A stretch of 64,000 bases of DNA from Morchella semilibera. Lineage: Eukaryota; Ascomycota; Pezizomycetes; Pezizales; Morchellaceae. Shown here one piece after another: positions 33,485-45,263 of the stretch. The stretch spans positions 4,957,613 through 5,021,612 of the forward strand of contig CM018603.1 of NCBI GenBank assembly GCA_009192285.1, given 5' to 3'. The notes below the pieces were generated by a model. It did no database searches, was not told where the DNA came from, and saw only the letters and a program-made list of their open reading frames with translations. The first letter of the stretch is position 1, and each line of letters starts with the position of its first letter. Position numbers and translations under genes: made by a program.

Positions 33485-36063
33485 GAGGCGGGGAAGCGTG
33501 AGCGAGAGGAAGGAGCAGCGCGGGGAAGGTAGCATATGGGGACCAGGAATTAAAATTAGATGGGGAGGTGGCTCGGGAATAGGTCTTAGCAATATATCAG
33601 AATGGCTGGCGAACGCTCCGGTTGCTCGCCACCAAAGTCCATGTACCCTCTGCACCTATTATCACATGTAGCCCACCTACCGTTTAACTTATAATATGCA
33701 GTTACCACTATTGTTAACCACGATGCATCGGATTTATCCTTCATACCTTTCCTTGTCCTTAAATTTCCGGTCGTGCAAGAAAGTCTCCGCGCAATCTCCA
33801 CCAGGATTGCGGCAGGACTCCCAGCGCTCCCCCACATAGAGTCTGATTGATTCGCTCGCGCACTGCTTATTAACGTCTTAGCGTAGTAAAGTAGAACACA
33901 ACTTGATATTGCACAACTCCGCTTCATGGTTGCATGATACGCCACTGGATTGAATCTCTGACTATGCAATTGTTTCCCCCGTTTTCGTTGTGGTGCATAG
34001 CTCCCTGGTAGGGATTATATTTATTGGCCGCGCAGAGGTTAGTTGGGCATTGTGGATACAGATTATACACTTACCGGGTCTTTATATCAGCCCAGGATAT
34101 CGTGGCGACACCGGCCATATTGGGTCACGCATGCCGGTCTCAAAAAACCCCTGTGATAAATATATTTCTCGCCCTTCCATGCACAGTTGGGTCAGCAATG
34201 CACCCACGACCGCCGTCACCAGGCCGGTGGTGAGTTTCGGCCATAGTCTGTCTTCCGCCTGTACCTTCACGCATCAAGGAAATGGACACTCTGCCAAAAG
34301 AATGAGGGTGCAACATATGTACTCTCGATCCTGAATAATATTGCCTTCCCGCCACTCTGAATGTATTTTTGGGGAAAGGATGGCGTTCCAGGTGCGCCTA
34401 AGGAACTCTTTCCGTGGCCTAAGTGTCTCATGGGGCTCACGAGATTGTTTTTCTACCACTAAGTGGGCCCGGGTCGGAGTGGCCCGGGAACTAAATTCCG
34501 TTGTGCCACCAGAGGTCGATGGAGTCCATCTTGGCGTTCCCGCAACACCGCTATCCAGACCTCCCACCAACGCTCCACAGCCACTACAGTTGGTGGTATG
34601 CGGGTGTTCCCATCTTGAGAGGGATAGCTGTTTTTGATTAACAAAGACCTAGCCAAGGATGGGTGTATTTAACGATATACTTTAAAGGTCAGGGTTGCAG
34701 CTTCTCCGGTGCAGTAGCGGTACACCATCCTATTCACTGTTTCAGTACTACACTCAGAAAGCGAGCAAGAATGGGCTGGCTATACTTACTCCACGATTCT
34801 CGATGCTTTTGCACCCCTCGTTCCCTGCGAAGTGCTCCTATATGCTTGAAAAGAGTCGCTTCCAACATATCTGCGGTATTGAATAATGATGGAGATCCTA
34901 AGCTTACCGGTGTTGACAGGAACAACAATTTACACCCTGCTTTCAAGGGAACCCAGTTGCCGACACCCCCACCCGGCCGCGGGCCCGGGCTGAGGCCATT
35001 GACCGCTGCTAGATGCTGCGGGGGTCAGATAAGAAAGAAATGCGGGACTGTATTGAAGAGAGCATGAAGTCGCCTCGGTGGCGCTAGGGATGACGGGGTG
35101 AAGCCTTTCCAAGATATCTGTTTGTCCGCAGCGTCATTGAGTTGGACGTGCTCGTTTTTATTATCTCTTTTTGTCATACTCACCGCTGTTATAACGTTTC
35201 TTTCTTTAGTTTTCCTTTGACCACAATCTCCTTTGTGTTGTATAAGGTCGTCCTATTCATCCTGCCAGAGGGATTGGGGTGACCACCTGCGGTGAGTATC
35301 TTTTAACCGGGAAATAGAGTATAGAGAGACTACACCGGCCTGGAAGGAAATCTACCAGAAATGAGCTTGCTTGTGCCGACCGTACCTGGGCCCACGGCTA
35401 GCCTAGCTCAGTCAGGATGCAGAATGGATACTGAGACGGGTCCTAATATAGGCCTCAAGGCGATCATCACTAAGGCCGGGTAGGGATCCCGTGCCGTATT
35501 GCGCGGGGTGCGTGGTTGCATGGGGGCGGTGCGCACGGTCAGTATCCGTGGTGGAGAGGGGTGGGGGGGGGGGGGCATAAGACCAGAAAATGCGAATATA
35601 TTATCATGTGGCGCCGGGTTTATACACAAAATGTATAGACACCGTTGTAAATACCTAAGCCAAACTAACGCAGGGGTGTACCTAGCATCACTAAAGCAAG
35701 ATATTGTGGATTTGTCACGAAAGGGAATTTAATTCCTGAGACCTATCCTCCATAGCTATATATTCATCTAAGAAGCTATCTCTAGCTGTCAAATTATCTC
35801 TCCAGGTAATATCGGTAAGTGATAGCGGCTAGAGAAAGGAAAACATCAATTTTGACAGAATTCTCCGACACCACGGTCTTAACTACCCCTTCCGACGGTC
35901 CTCAGTCATCTTCTGACAATATCCCTCTTATCATCCCAGACAGAAACAACTAGATCAATTCCGTCAAACAAATCAAACAAACAAATTCAAGCCACACAAG
36001 AAACATACACAATTTCGAAAAGAACCTTTGAAATCACCACAACCTACCCCGGTACATGAGGTC
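33485..36063. other. intergenic with a dispersed repeat
   Basis: Several chance frames around 34-35 kb, none with a start context or motif I trust. 35128-35265 is a diverged copy of the 10725-10850 repeat. G13 run at 35563-35575. Confidence 0.4.
35128..35265 (+). repeat. dispersed repeat, copy 2
   Basis: See copy 1 at 10725-10850. Same orientation. Confidence 0.5.
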
Positions 36064-36083
36064 CTAAACGGGCCTCATGTACC
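36051..36083. repeat. 11-bp stem-loop spanning a stop codon
   Basis: GGTACATGAGG (36051-36061) and CCTCATGTACC (36073-36083) are perfect reverse complements around an 11-base loop that contains the stop codon of the minus-strand gene. The coding arm encodes part of WYMRPV. It could mark the transcript end. Confidence 0.55.
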
Positions 36084-37832
36084 AATCGCGGCTCCATCCG
36101 TCCCAAAGTTCTTCTCCTTCTTCATCCAAGACCTCCTGCTGCATTTTGCGGATATATTTCTGGGTACTCTCAATCAACGCCTGTTGCCGAGCAGAGTTAT
36201 CCCTCAAATACTCAGCCGTGGGATAACGGTTAATACCAACACCGCCATGGATAGTAGCCCGAAGTCTGGTCAAACGGTCCTGAGCTGCAACCAGCTCTTG
36301 AATGGCGACACGAAGTACGAGCGGCAGCTGACGGAGTGTCTCCTGAACCTCAAAATGCACCGCAGCCTCGTTATCGCTGTAGTAATATGGTGATTCACAC
36401 GATTGGCTGCACTCGACCACTCCTGTGGGCCCAGCAGAGGGGGGTGGGGAAGGCGGGGGTGTGGCGGGAGGAGTAGCAGGGGCACTACCAGGGGGGGAAG
36501 GCGGGTGGGAACTATCCATGCCTACAATGCCAGAGTCACAATGGACCAAGTTCTGGTAACGGTCAAAAGCCGCAATGACATTAGGTGGGGGGATACGACG
36601 TTCAAAGGTCGCAATGGCGGCGTTGAGAGCGTCGTTCATCGAAGTCTCGAGATTCTGGAGAGCAGACCTCTCGTTGGGGCTTAAGCCCTCCGTTAGGAGA
36701 TCAAGGTCCTCTTCCTGGAGCTGGGGGGGTGTTAGTTATATTTTGAAAGTATGTCAAAGGTACTTACAGATGAGTCGTCGGAAGGCCCAAAATCTGCTGC
36801 GAGGGTGGTCAAGGCCTCAATGAACTCTCCTGCAAGAACCCTATCGCTTTGATCGGAGGTGGTAGGGAACTTAAAGGCTTTAGCTAGGGGTAGGAGAGAG
36901 AGGGAAGAGATATACCTGATGAGTAAAGCCTGGAAGCTGACACGCCTCAAATGCTGCATTGACATTATTGATCATAGCAGATAGAGTATCAGCGGGATAA
37001 GCGGAACAGGTAGGCTATATCAAAGAGATTAGGAGCTAGTTTGAATTATTGTGAAAAGCGGAGAGGTGGAGAATGAACTGACCTGAGTAGACGAGATCAA
37101 GCTGTTGCTCGGGATGCCGGGGCACTCATTTTGTTCATTACTTGCTACAAGATTGGAACCTTCTCGGACAACGTTGGCAGATTGCTGTGCACATTGGTTA
37201 GTTAGTATTGGGTTTACCCATTATGTGTTCCTGGACTTACAGTGCTAGTATCTTCTGATCCACTAACAGGTGGAGTGTCTTCTCCATGAGCTCCTGAGCC
37301 GCGGGTAGCAGTCCCACCCCCGGAGACACCAATAGGCTGTTGCATCCGAATTGTTAGTAACAGAAGGGAGTGAGAGAAGGGGAAGGTACTCACATCAACG
37401 AGTCTTGATGCCTGTTGCTCTACACAGGCGGGGGATCTAGAGGTTGGCCCATGAGGAGGTTGTGAATTGTGGCCGCAATCAGCACTATCACTCCTGAGAA
37501 CGGTTCCATTGATGATAGCCTCATCACCAACAAAGACAGTAACCTGCTATATATAGGTCAGTGATACATAGCAGTACTGTCAAGGGATGAAGCATACATT
37601 ACTGCTGAGAAATCCGGTTCCCGGATGTGCATCGCCGGTGATGAGGCCATTACCACCATCGTTTGAACTGGTACCGGTCATTACGGCAGCAAGATAATTC
37701 TATTTCGTTAGCGAAGGATCCAAGTTTCATCAGGAAAAGCTTGATAAAACATACATCGTGACCGTGAGAATTAGAGTTGTGAAAGTTACTATGGGTATTG
37801 GTTGCAACAACCTCTTCTGAAGAGACAGGCAT
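36064..37832 (-). CDS. eight-exon protein, all introns phase 0, about 461 aa
   Basis: Unrecognised product. Exons: 37832-37755, 37699-37598, 37543-37394, 37336-37241, 37184-37083, 37014-36916, 36869-36768, 36720-36064, of 26, 34, 50, 32, 34, 33, 34 and 218 codons plus stop. Introns are 46-68 bp, with donors GTATGT, GTATGC, GTGAGT, GTAAGT, GTCAGT, GTATAT and GTAAGT. Every junction is phase 0. The start MPVSSEEVVATNTHS follows a pyrimidine-rich leader. Residues 1-180 are Ser/Thr/Asn/Gly-rich and look disordered. From exon 6 on it is helical (PADTLSAMINNVNAAFEACQ, EFIEALTTLAADFG, LQEEDLDLLTEGLSPNERSA). The last exon has a Pro-rich block and a coiled coil (LVLRVAIQELVAAQDRLTRL). Least certain is the exon 7 acceptor (TTTAAG). 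The last exon's coil may relate it to the small helical family. Confidence 0.7.
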
Positions 37833-39713
37833 CTACAATGATAGCAGAGGTAGGTAGAGAAAGTAGAAGATAAGCTGGACTGGATGGAATGTGTTGCTCT
37901 AGTGCTTTGATAGGGGATGTTGATGAAACTAAGGTTGATGGAGGGGATAGATCAAAAAGTTCATGAACGAATGAGGAGCAGAGGGGGAGGGGGGCGGAGG
38001 CGGTAGGAAGTGGGAAAGGAGAGGATGAGAGGGGCCTGTGATATGATATACTGAGTTCCAATCTCTACGCCCATTGGATTATACCTCCGGCAGCCCTCGG
38101 GAAGTGCATTGGAACCTGTAACAATCGATCTGCCATCCAGCTATATGGGACGAACTGATCGGAATCCTGAGAAATAAGCTTTCTTTAGCCTTGTTCACCC
38201 CGCACTATGGGTACACTACATGTATCTTTTCTGCAGCCTGCTAGGTTCCCTCTGGGGCTGCGAGTTAGCGTAAGAGATCCCTGTCGTTCACCTTCACCAA
38301 AGGAAAAGATCCCTTTGGATATCTCGGTAGGGATCTATAAAGTCACAAAAGAAGTACAGGAATTATTACATCATGATATGGAGATATGCTATTTTTCCAA
38401 ACTATAACCAATCGAAAGCTAGCTGTAGAGGCCCTAAACATCCTTGAGATTGTCGGGACATGATTATATTTAAATTTTGGTAGTATCCCACTATCCCACG
38501 GTAGGCCACGGGTCACCTACTGTAGTACCCTGAGGCATCCATCTCGTGTCGCTCTCGTTTGGCCGCGAGCTTTCAAGGCTAAATAGCAGGCTAACACAGA
38601 CCGAAAGCATACATAAAGCCTGGTAGGGCGGGAGGCCTATTGACGTCTTCGCGTGGGGGTGCCGCACATGTTTAAGTAAATGATTCTGGGGGTACCTATG
38701 CACCTATCTAGTTATTTTCGGTAATACTGCAAGCTAGACTCAATTGGCCCACAACAGAGATGGGATAGTCACAGAAGAAATATCAATATGTTTGGCACGC
38801 ATAGCAATTGCATAGCCCAGCGATTCATTCGTTAACTGCTGGTATATGTATTACGTGTATACTGAAATACCCAATCCATTAAGCTATGTTTCTGATGTAG
38901 CGCGTGGGCATAGCTTTTTAGAATAAGGGATATTGACCCCAGAGGGATCTGTTTCAACCGCGGCATCGCCAGCGCTTTCTGACGGTTACTGGGTGGAGGT
39001 GGTGTTTGAGGGCTGGACAGTGTGATCACGGCGGTCTTATCAAGAAGGGGGTGAGAGTAGTAGTAGGGATCGTAGTTCATGTCATCCTCCGGAGGCCTCA
39101 GTAACTATAACGCCCAGATAGCTTATTTGATATTAATATAATCCGGTAACTGCGCCGGGGAAGTGTGGTCTCTCCCTGGGCTCTAATATTACAATCCGTG
39201 TCCGTTCCCTTCAGAATCATGGATAATTGTCGCCAGTAAACTACCGTATAGTTATTTCCGTTGATATCATATACCTCTGTGGAGAAGGCTGTATCTTTAT
39301 CTCCCCCCATCGTGTCATGTGTAAGTGTCATGCGTAAGTGTCCCGAGGTTGAACTAGTATTGGATAACTGCTGGAATATAATCTAGCCTGACGTTCTGAA
39401 TCAATTTTGTAGTCAAAGCGGCTAGAGTGATGCTGGATACCTTGGCTAGTAAAGGGAGACACATGCATTCTGTATATGCATGTACGTCCTTTGTTCCACC
39501 CACGAATCCTAAAAAAAGCCAAGATTCCCAATGATTCTGGTACCTTCCAGTTATAAACCGATTCCAGATGTCGCGCAAACCGACACACCTACCGAACACC
39601 CCCGGGAAAATTAAACTACCTTTTTCTAAAGTATTCTTCGCAATGTCACGTAATTAATCCCGACACCCATTGATGTTAGCCTATTGCTCTTACTAATCAC
39701 CACTCCAGACTTC
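37833..39713. other. intergenic
   Basis: The first 200 bp upstream of 37832 are C/T-rich on the minus strand, a likely promoter and 5' UTR. The rest is AT-rich with no supported gene. TACATGTA at 38217-38224. Confidence 0.45.
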
Positions 39714-40274
39714 ATGTGGCGTCCAGACCCTAATCTGTCTCAACGCGCGGACTTCAGGCTCAGCTACCCTACTTCACCGGAATCCTCTCCTACACCGGCA
39801 AACTACCATAGTGCTCCCCGCGAGACGCCTCCCCCCTCTTCACCTCTTCCTCTCCCCTATAAGGACTATAGGTGCCGTATCTTTGCGCCATGGGGTGTCA
39901 ACCTCCCATGGCGTGTGGAGGAACTAATTGTGGAGCTTGAAACGCTCTTCAAGCTCCGTGCCACAGCGGTCGAGGATATTAAGGTCTACAACGAAACATG
40001 CACGGTTACTGATACTCCCGTCGTCGCCGATGACCTAAAGTTGTTCGAGGATCTCAAGGAGAATCTTGAGGAGGAACTCTCGAAGGCGCAGGAAGAGTTG
40101 AGGTACACCAGGGGACAACATTACTGGGTCGGCGAAAATCGAAAGAGGTTGATGCAGCAGGTGGCAAAGAAAAGGAAGTACGAGGATTACGAGGCGGAAG
40201 AGAAGGGGGAGGGGAAGGCAGAGGAGAAGGAGAAGGAAGACGGGGGAGCAGAGAAGAAGGTGAAGGTTGCTTGA
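39714..40274 (+). CDS. coiled-coil protein with Lys/Glu-rich tail, 186 aa
   Basis: Start at the ATG 39714 (TTCATGTGG); no ATG lies further upstream in frame. Residues 1-60 are a Pro/Ser/Thr leader (SPESSPTPANYHSAPRETPP). A helical core follows: RVEELIVELETLFKLRATAV, then DIKVYNETCTVTDTPVVADD and the heptad run LKLFEDLKENLEEELSKAQE. The last 50 residues are basic then mixed-charge (LMQQVAKKRKYEDYEAEEKG, ending EKKVKVA), with two candidate nuclear signals (KKRK and KKVKV). The same leader-helix-linker-helix order as the small family, but the G-Y-D hinge is absent. Function unknown. Confidence 0.7.
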   Translation: MWRPDPNLSQRADFRLSYPTSPESSPTPANYHSAPRETPPPSSPLPLPYKDYRCRIFAPWGVNLPWRVEELIVELETLFKLRATAVEDIKVYNETCTVTDTPVVADDLKLFEDLKENLEEELSKAQEELRYTRGQHYWVGENRKRLMQQVAKKRKYEDYEAEEKGEGKAEEKEKEDGGAEKKVKVA

Positions 40275-41977
40275 TTCCTTCTTCTTTTTCTAACTATCGT
40301 ATTGTTTGAGAACTAAGGGCTTTCAATTACTCCTGTTTTAAATTCGTCACCGGCAATGAGTAACGTACTTCTATACCTTTCTAGCTCGTTGTATCTTGTG
40401 TCCTTTTAATTTCATACCTCTTTCTCATTTTGATATTAATTCCGAGCTAGCAGAAACAGATCACATAGAGATCCTGTTGTAAACACTAGACCAACGGTAT
40501 CCGTGTCCATAAGCCCGCTTATTATGTGAGTCTTAGCTTAGGGCAAGACAATACAATACGTAGCAAGAGTCACCCGTCCATTGCCTTTTTCTGCGTACCC
40601 ATATGTAATTATAAGGTTCTACCTTTCCGTTGTAGAATCGATGTTGTTGTATGGCTGTGTAACAAGCTGCTATACATGAAGCCACACGCCGGATAGTACA
40701 TACCGGAAAAATCACTTCACTCTGTTCACACTTGAAGATGTGGGGTGTATCCGTTGCCCGCGGGCCGCGTCCCTTTCTGGAGTACCAGTCAATATTTCGA
40801 GCCCAACATCAAGTATAACATCTCCTCTCCCATTTCACACCCCCGTGCTTACACCCTTACATACGTAACGTCCCCCCTCATTGCCGATCCCAGTGCAGGT
40901 AGTTAATGAAACCCATCGGTTGCCTCTCTTGAGCATTTGTTGTAAATTACGGCCGGGAGATACAAGTGTTTAGAGGCCACCTTTATTCACCAAAGCTTAA
41001 TTCATATATATATTTATACGCTTACCGGACAATATCCCCGGGTAGAGCGGTTGACCTTTGCTGGAAGTAGGAAAGATTTAAGCTATTTCTGGGTTCCCTT
41101 CGAGAAAAACTGCTTAGCTTCTGAGCGGAGTGATTTCTCATGACGCGGCGATTGAAGAAGTAGGCAATATAAATAATCCCGAGCCGCAACGTCGAGGGAG
41201 CCCAGTGTTTGCGTCCCCCGGCGAATTAAAGAGGTGAGACCATATGAGTTTCCGCATAGCACCTCGCGATCCGGAGCAGCCCCCACCCCCAAGGAAAGGA
41301 TAGGTTAAACCCCGAGCTAGTGTTCTACTTTATAATTACGCTACATCTTACTATAATCAGAGTTATAAATACCCTGATATCCCCAACTCCCCAAGCCTCT
41401 ACACGTGTAGTAACGTCGCAATTACAGGCTCCATCTTGGAAAGAGAGGGATCGTTGCTACCACTCAAAATCCACTAATCCCATACACATACAGGTGCGAG
41501 AAAAACTCCATATCGGGGGATAAACGGACCCAGGTAGTCTAGGGCTTGAATGAGCAAGCTTTAAGAACTCCGCGGGTCAGTTACTTCCTATTCGTCCATG
41601 ATGTTGGGGTAAGTGTTGGGTGATTAGGAAATCAGCTGTTGTCTAAGGATTTGACTCATTCATTTCAAGAAATTGGGGTAGCTAGCCTTCAGGTACTTGT
41701 TGTGTAATTTTAAAAAATGGATCTTGGTTAGATTAGGCGCCCATACTATGCGGAGGTATCCTGCCCTATGAAGGGCCTATAGACGGTTTCTGGGTTACTC
41801 CAACATTCCCCCGCCCCTCAATTCCCACAGGATACCTGAAACAAGGCGTAACGACTTTAGTTCTAATAACGCCGGCCGTTTTCCCCTCACATTCGCTTGT
41901 ATTAGTATCGTCTCTTCCTCCCTACGCTCTTTTTGAAGCTTGGTTTTATATTTTTAATCACATTCCTTAAACCTCCA
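40275..41977. other. intergenic, no gene seen
   Basis: AT-rich, no coding character. Confidence 0.45.
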
Positions 41978-42578
41978 ATGTCTACCCCTATTCAGGACCT
42001 TTCCACCGATGCCGGCGACGCCACTAAACCTCGCAATGGGCCAACTACAGGCGGTAGCTCCAGCGCTAGGCCTTCTACCACCGGCGCCGGTTCAAGCACA
42101 GATACCAGTACACAGACCAGTGCTGGGCCTCGTACTACTACTACTCAATCCTTCGTGGAAGATCTCAAGAAAGAAATTTCTTTCCATGGCTTTACGCCAA
42201 ACACCGTAAGATTCCACTATACTTCACCTCCGTCCAATCATTTTTCATACTCACCCATACTAGGAAAGAACCTTCACGAGAACAGGGTCTTCAACTGCCG
42301 CCGACGTGAAGGAGGCCACCACTCTCCTTGAATATCTACAGTTGAATGAGGAATTCAACACCAACGCCTACGAGAGCGAGAGCGACGAGTTTATGGAAAT
42401 TGACCAAGATCAATTAGCCGGGTTCGATTCCGGTGGGCCCTCCGGCACCACTTTCGTAGAGGAGAGCACCGAGCCCCCTATGTCCCCCGACCAGCGCCGC
42501 CGCCATCTTCGCCGCCAGCAATTAAAGGGATTTGGGTGTAGGTTGCCCGCCATCCCCGAGCAGGAGCAGGAAAAGTAG
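41978..42578 (+). CDS. small coiled-coil family protein, two exons, 180 aa
   Basis: Exons 41978-42205 and 42264-42578; the 58-bp intron has GTAAGA and ACTAG ends and a phase-0 junction. The ATG at 41978 (CCAATGTCTACC) gives MSTPIQDLSTDAGDATK and a long Ser/Thr/Gly leader. The first exon ends in FVEDLKKEISFHGFTPNT, which matches the family hinge (L-x-x-E-I-x-x-x-G-F), so the intron falls just after the hinge. Exon 2 has a short helix ADVKEATTLLEYLQLNEEFN, an acidic stretch ESESDEFMEIDQDQ and a basic RRRHLRRQQ near the C-terminus. Helix 2 is much reduced. Function unknown. Confidence 0.7.
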
Positions 42579-44182
42579 AATTTCTTTTCACATGGATGGA
42601 AGGTGCTAGATCCCACAACGCACCATCTTTCCTTCTCTAATCCTTGGCTCTCATTGTGATTGATAATAAAATCTCATCTCACAATTATTACCTACATTTT
42701 CTATCCCCAGATGGCTATAGTTTGAGTGTTCTTTAGTAATTACTTAGTTAGGAGGTAAAACACAAAAACATGCTTGCGAAATCATTCCCGGGATACCAAA
42801 GGACACATGTACTCAGCAAGTTAGCCTTCAGGGATTACGTTTCTCAAGCCTCATCAGTAACCTTTACAACAATTCAAACATCTTAAGTAACCGCACTTTA
42901 GTATAAGCTTACAGCGATCTTGGGTCGATTCCGAAGGATTTGTTTGTATGGCATTTACTGGGAAAGAAACATATATGCTTTGCAAGCCGAGATTTTGACA
43001 ATGATTGGATTTCTTGAACTACAACCTCTTCCCTCTCCGTAAGATTAGTAGAGGTTATAAATTACCAACAGAGCACAGGGTGCGGAGGAAAGGGCTGCAG
43101 TACATACCTCCAGTTCGATAAGCTATCACTGCCTTAAGAAAGCGTCCTATGCCAATAGGGGTATACGCATTTGATCACTGAATGTGACCTGGGCCGGGCC
43201 GACCGTAGCTCGTTCGAATTAGATAATATACGGACTTGCAGCCCCCCTTCCGGACATCGATATAATGCCCGCCACGTATCATAAACATTTCAAAAGATTA
43301 TGCATCCCGCCCCCATAGGTCACATACATCATTAGTAGCCTCAAATTATTGCGAACATATTATTTAATTAATAGATCATGGTTCCCCGGCTACGGTTCTA
43401 TAATTAATCACCCAAAAGGGCCCATACCAGTCTGTGATCAGTTGCTGGATGAAGTCTCTCCCAATGATAATTACGTTGGATCCTACATACAGAATAATGT
43501 GTCTCATGAGGCTCTCACCCGAGAACTACATGTATGCGACGATCAGCACTGCATTGCATTAGTGAACCAAGGAGAAAGCAGGACATTTAAAATATACTTC
43601 AGCATGTTTCTTGCCACAAAATTGAAATTCTGATTCTTCTGAGCCCTAATATGTCTCCAGAAACTCGGGAAGCCCTAGGAACAACATTTATTGCCAAGGC
43701 TACGTTTAAACCAGTGAGTATATATATATAGCGCCATATCCAAAGAAAGAACCTTGCCCCCCATACTTACCCTAAATCCCCCTCCTTATGATAGGCGCTA
43801 GGAGGAATAAAGGCCTCGACTGATACTATTCTAGCCTACCACGTGAACTCTTTATTTGAGCCTATAAATATGCTTTCTTCTCTTTGCGTAGCCTTTCAAG
43901 GCAACTACCCTCTCTCTGCTTCTAGGAACACTTTCCTCCGAAATTTCATCAAACTACATGTATGTACCGTAGAGAGAGGATTTGTCAGCCACTGCTCCCT
44001 GAAATTTACACAACTCGCGGTTGCGAGGTGGCAAGTCCCTGGCACATCATCCGCCGAGCCATATAGAGCACCCAAGGCTAAAAAATAATTAAATGATAAA
44101 AGAAGCCGGCAACAAAAGACTTACGTGAATGAGTATCATCCCTCAAGAGCGTCGCTACCATATTGGGCATTCTCATCACTGC
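42579..44182. other. intergenic, no gene seen
   Basis: AT-rich; TACATGTA at 43527-43534 and 43955-43962. Frames near 43.3 and 43.8 kb lack features. Confidence 0.45.
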
Positions 44183-44254
44183 TCCCACCAGGGTTTGAAC
44201 CTGTCGTGGTCATATGACGAAGCCCAGTGTATTACCACTAGGCCACGCCACGAT
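44183..44254 (-). repeat. tRNA-like Pol III promoter, SINE head or tRNA pseudogene
   Basis: On the minus strand TGGCCTAGTGG (44245-44235) fits the A box consensus and GGTTCAAACCC (44201-44191) the B box, 33 bases apart. The flanking acceptor arms (CGTGGCG and TGGGAGC) do not pair and no clean anticodon stem forms. It is therefore not a functional tRNA as read; a tRNA-derived SINE head or decayed tRNA fits. A T4 run lies about 70 bases downstream. Confidence 0.45.
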
Positions 44255-44897
44255 GCTTTTGTTTGTGTCACTATAGTTTATGAGCCGCCCATTTGTGGAA
44301 AGATCGATCTCCTGGGCGACGCATCAAAAACTTGTCATATAGGTACAGTGAGAGGTTGGAGCGGCTGGGGCAGTGCGGCTAGTCTAGATTGTTGGGTCGT
44401 AACCTCCGATTCCGAGTTATTCATCGTGAAGAATGTTTGATGCGTAGAATGTTCAAGCCATTCCCTTAATTTGCAGGCCCTTTGGTAGCGCTCTAGTGTT
44501 TACTGTCTAGATATCTCCTTCTCCACCAGCCGAACCGGACATAGCGGGCCTGCAGGTTGTGCATGGTCTCTTGGCCAAAAGAAGTAGGGTAAGTACTCTG
44601 GGATTTTCAAGAGACTCCCGGCTGGGGAATCCTAAAAACATAAATACCAAAATCAAGATCCAGAGGAAACTCCCCCGAATACCACCTAACATAACAGCGC
44701 ACCAACAACCCCTCCATTCAAGCTATCTTTGAAATTGGAGTATATTAGGGTATACCACAAATCCTTCCGCCCCCTATTAAATCCCTTACAAGTTAGAAAG
44801 AATATCATACGTATTAAATCTATTGATACTAATAACCTGAACGCAGAAGATTCCAGAAAAGAAGCCACCTCGCTCGACCAGGGGTCCTCTACCTACC
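44255..44897. other. intergenic
   Basis: Promoter region of the next small gene; nothing else seen. Confidence 0.4.
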
Positions 44898-44921
44898 GTG
44901 TCTACCGCTCAGGATCAGGCC

Positions 44922-45263
44922 ATGCTCGACGATTTCGTTACCGTCCAGAGGAGGTACAACAATCTCCGTGCCAAATGGGTCGCGCTCAACTCCACCTACA
45001 AACGCCTCAAGTTCGAGTACAATGCCCTCTTCAATCCGTATCCTGCCAGCTCCGTCGACGATCCTGCATCTATGCGTTCCCTCGAACACCTAGCCCTTCT
45101 TTTGGAACGCCGTGCCTCTCGCGCCAAGGAGCTACTAGACATGGTCACCGTTGCTGCTAATGGAGTCAACGATATCTACGAACAGTGCGAGGCCCTCTGG
45201 CCGGTCGTGGAGGCGGCACGGAAGCTATGTGCGGAACTGCAGGAGACTGTCCAGAATGCTTAA
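44922..45263 (+). CDS. small coiled-coil family protein, start codon possibly lost, 113 aa from first ATG
   Basis: The first in-frame ATG is at 44922 (MLDDFVTVQRRYNNLRAKW). Eight codons upstream, GTG TCT ACC GCT at 44898 sits exactly where paralogues have ATG TCT ACC (MST...). The ancestral start may have changed to GTG, shifting initiation inward. The protein is helical throughout: QRRYNNLRAKWVALNSTYKR, LKFEYNALFNPYPASSVDDP at the hinge position, then MRSLEHLALLLERRASRAKE and VNDIYEQCEALWPVVEAARK. No leader remains. Codons are GC-rich against AT-rich flanks. Function unknown. Confidence 0.65.
   Translation: MLDDFVTVQRRYNNLRAKWVALNSTYKRLKFEYNALFNPYPASSVDDPASMRSLEHLALLLERRASRAKELLDMVTVAANGVNDIYEQCEALWPVVEAARKLCAELQETVQNA

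Noticed and set aside
44183-44254. Functional tRNA gene
   Set aside because: A and B boxes fit, but acceptor and anticodon stems do not pair.
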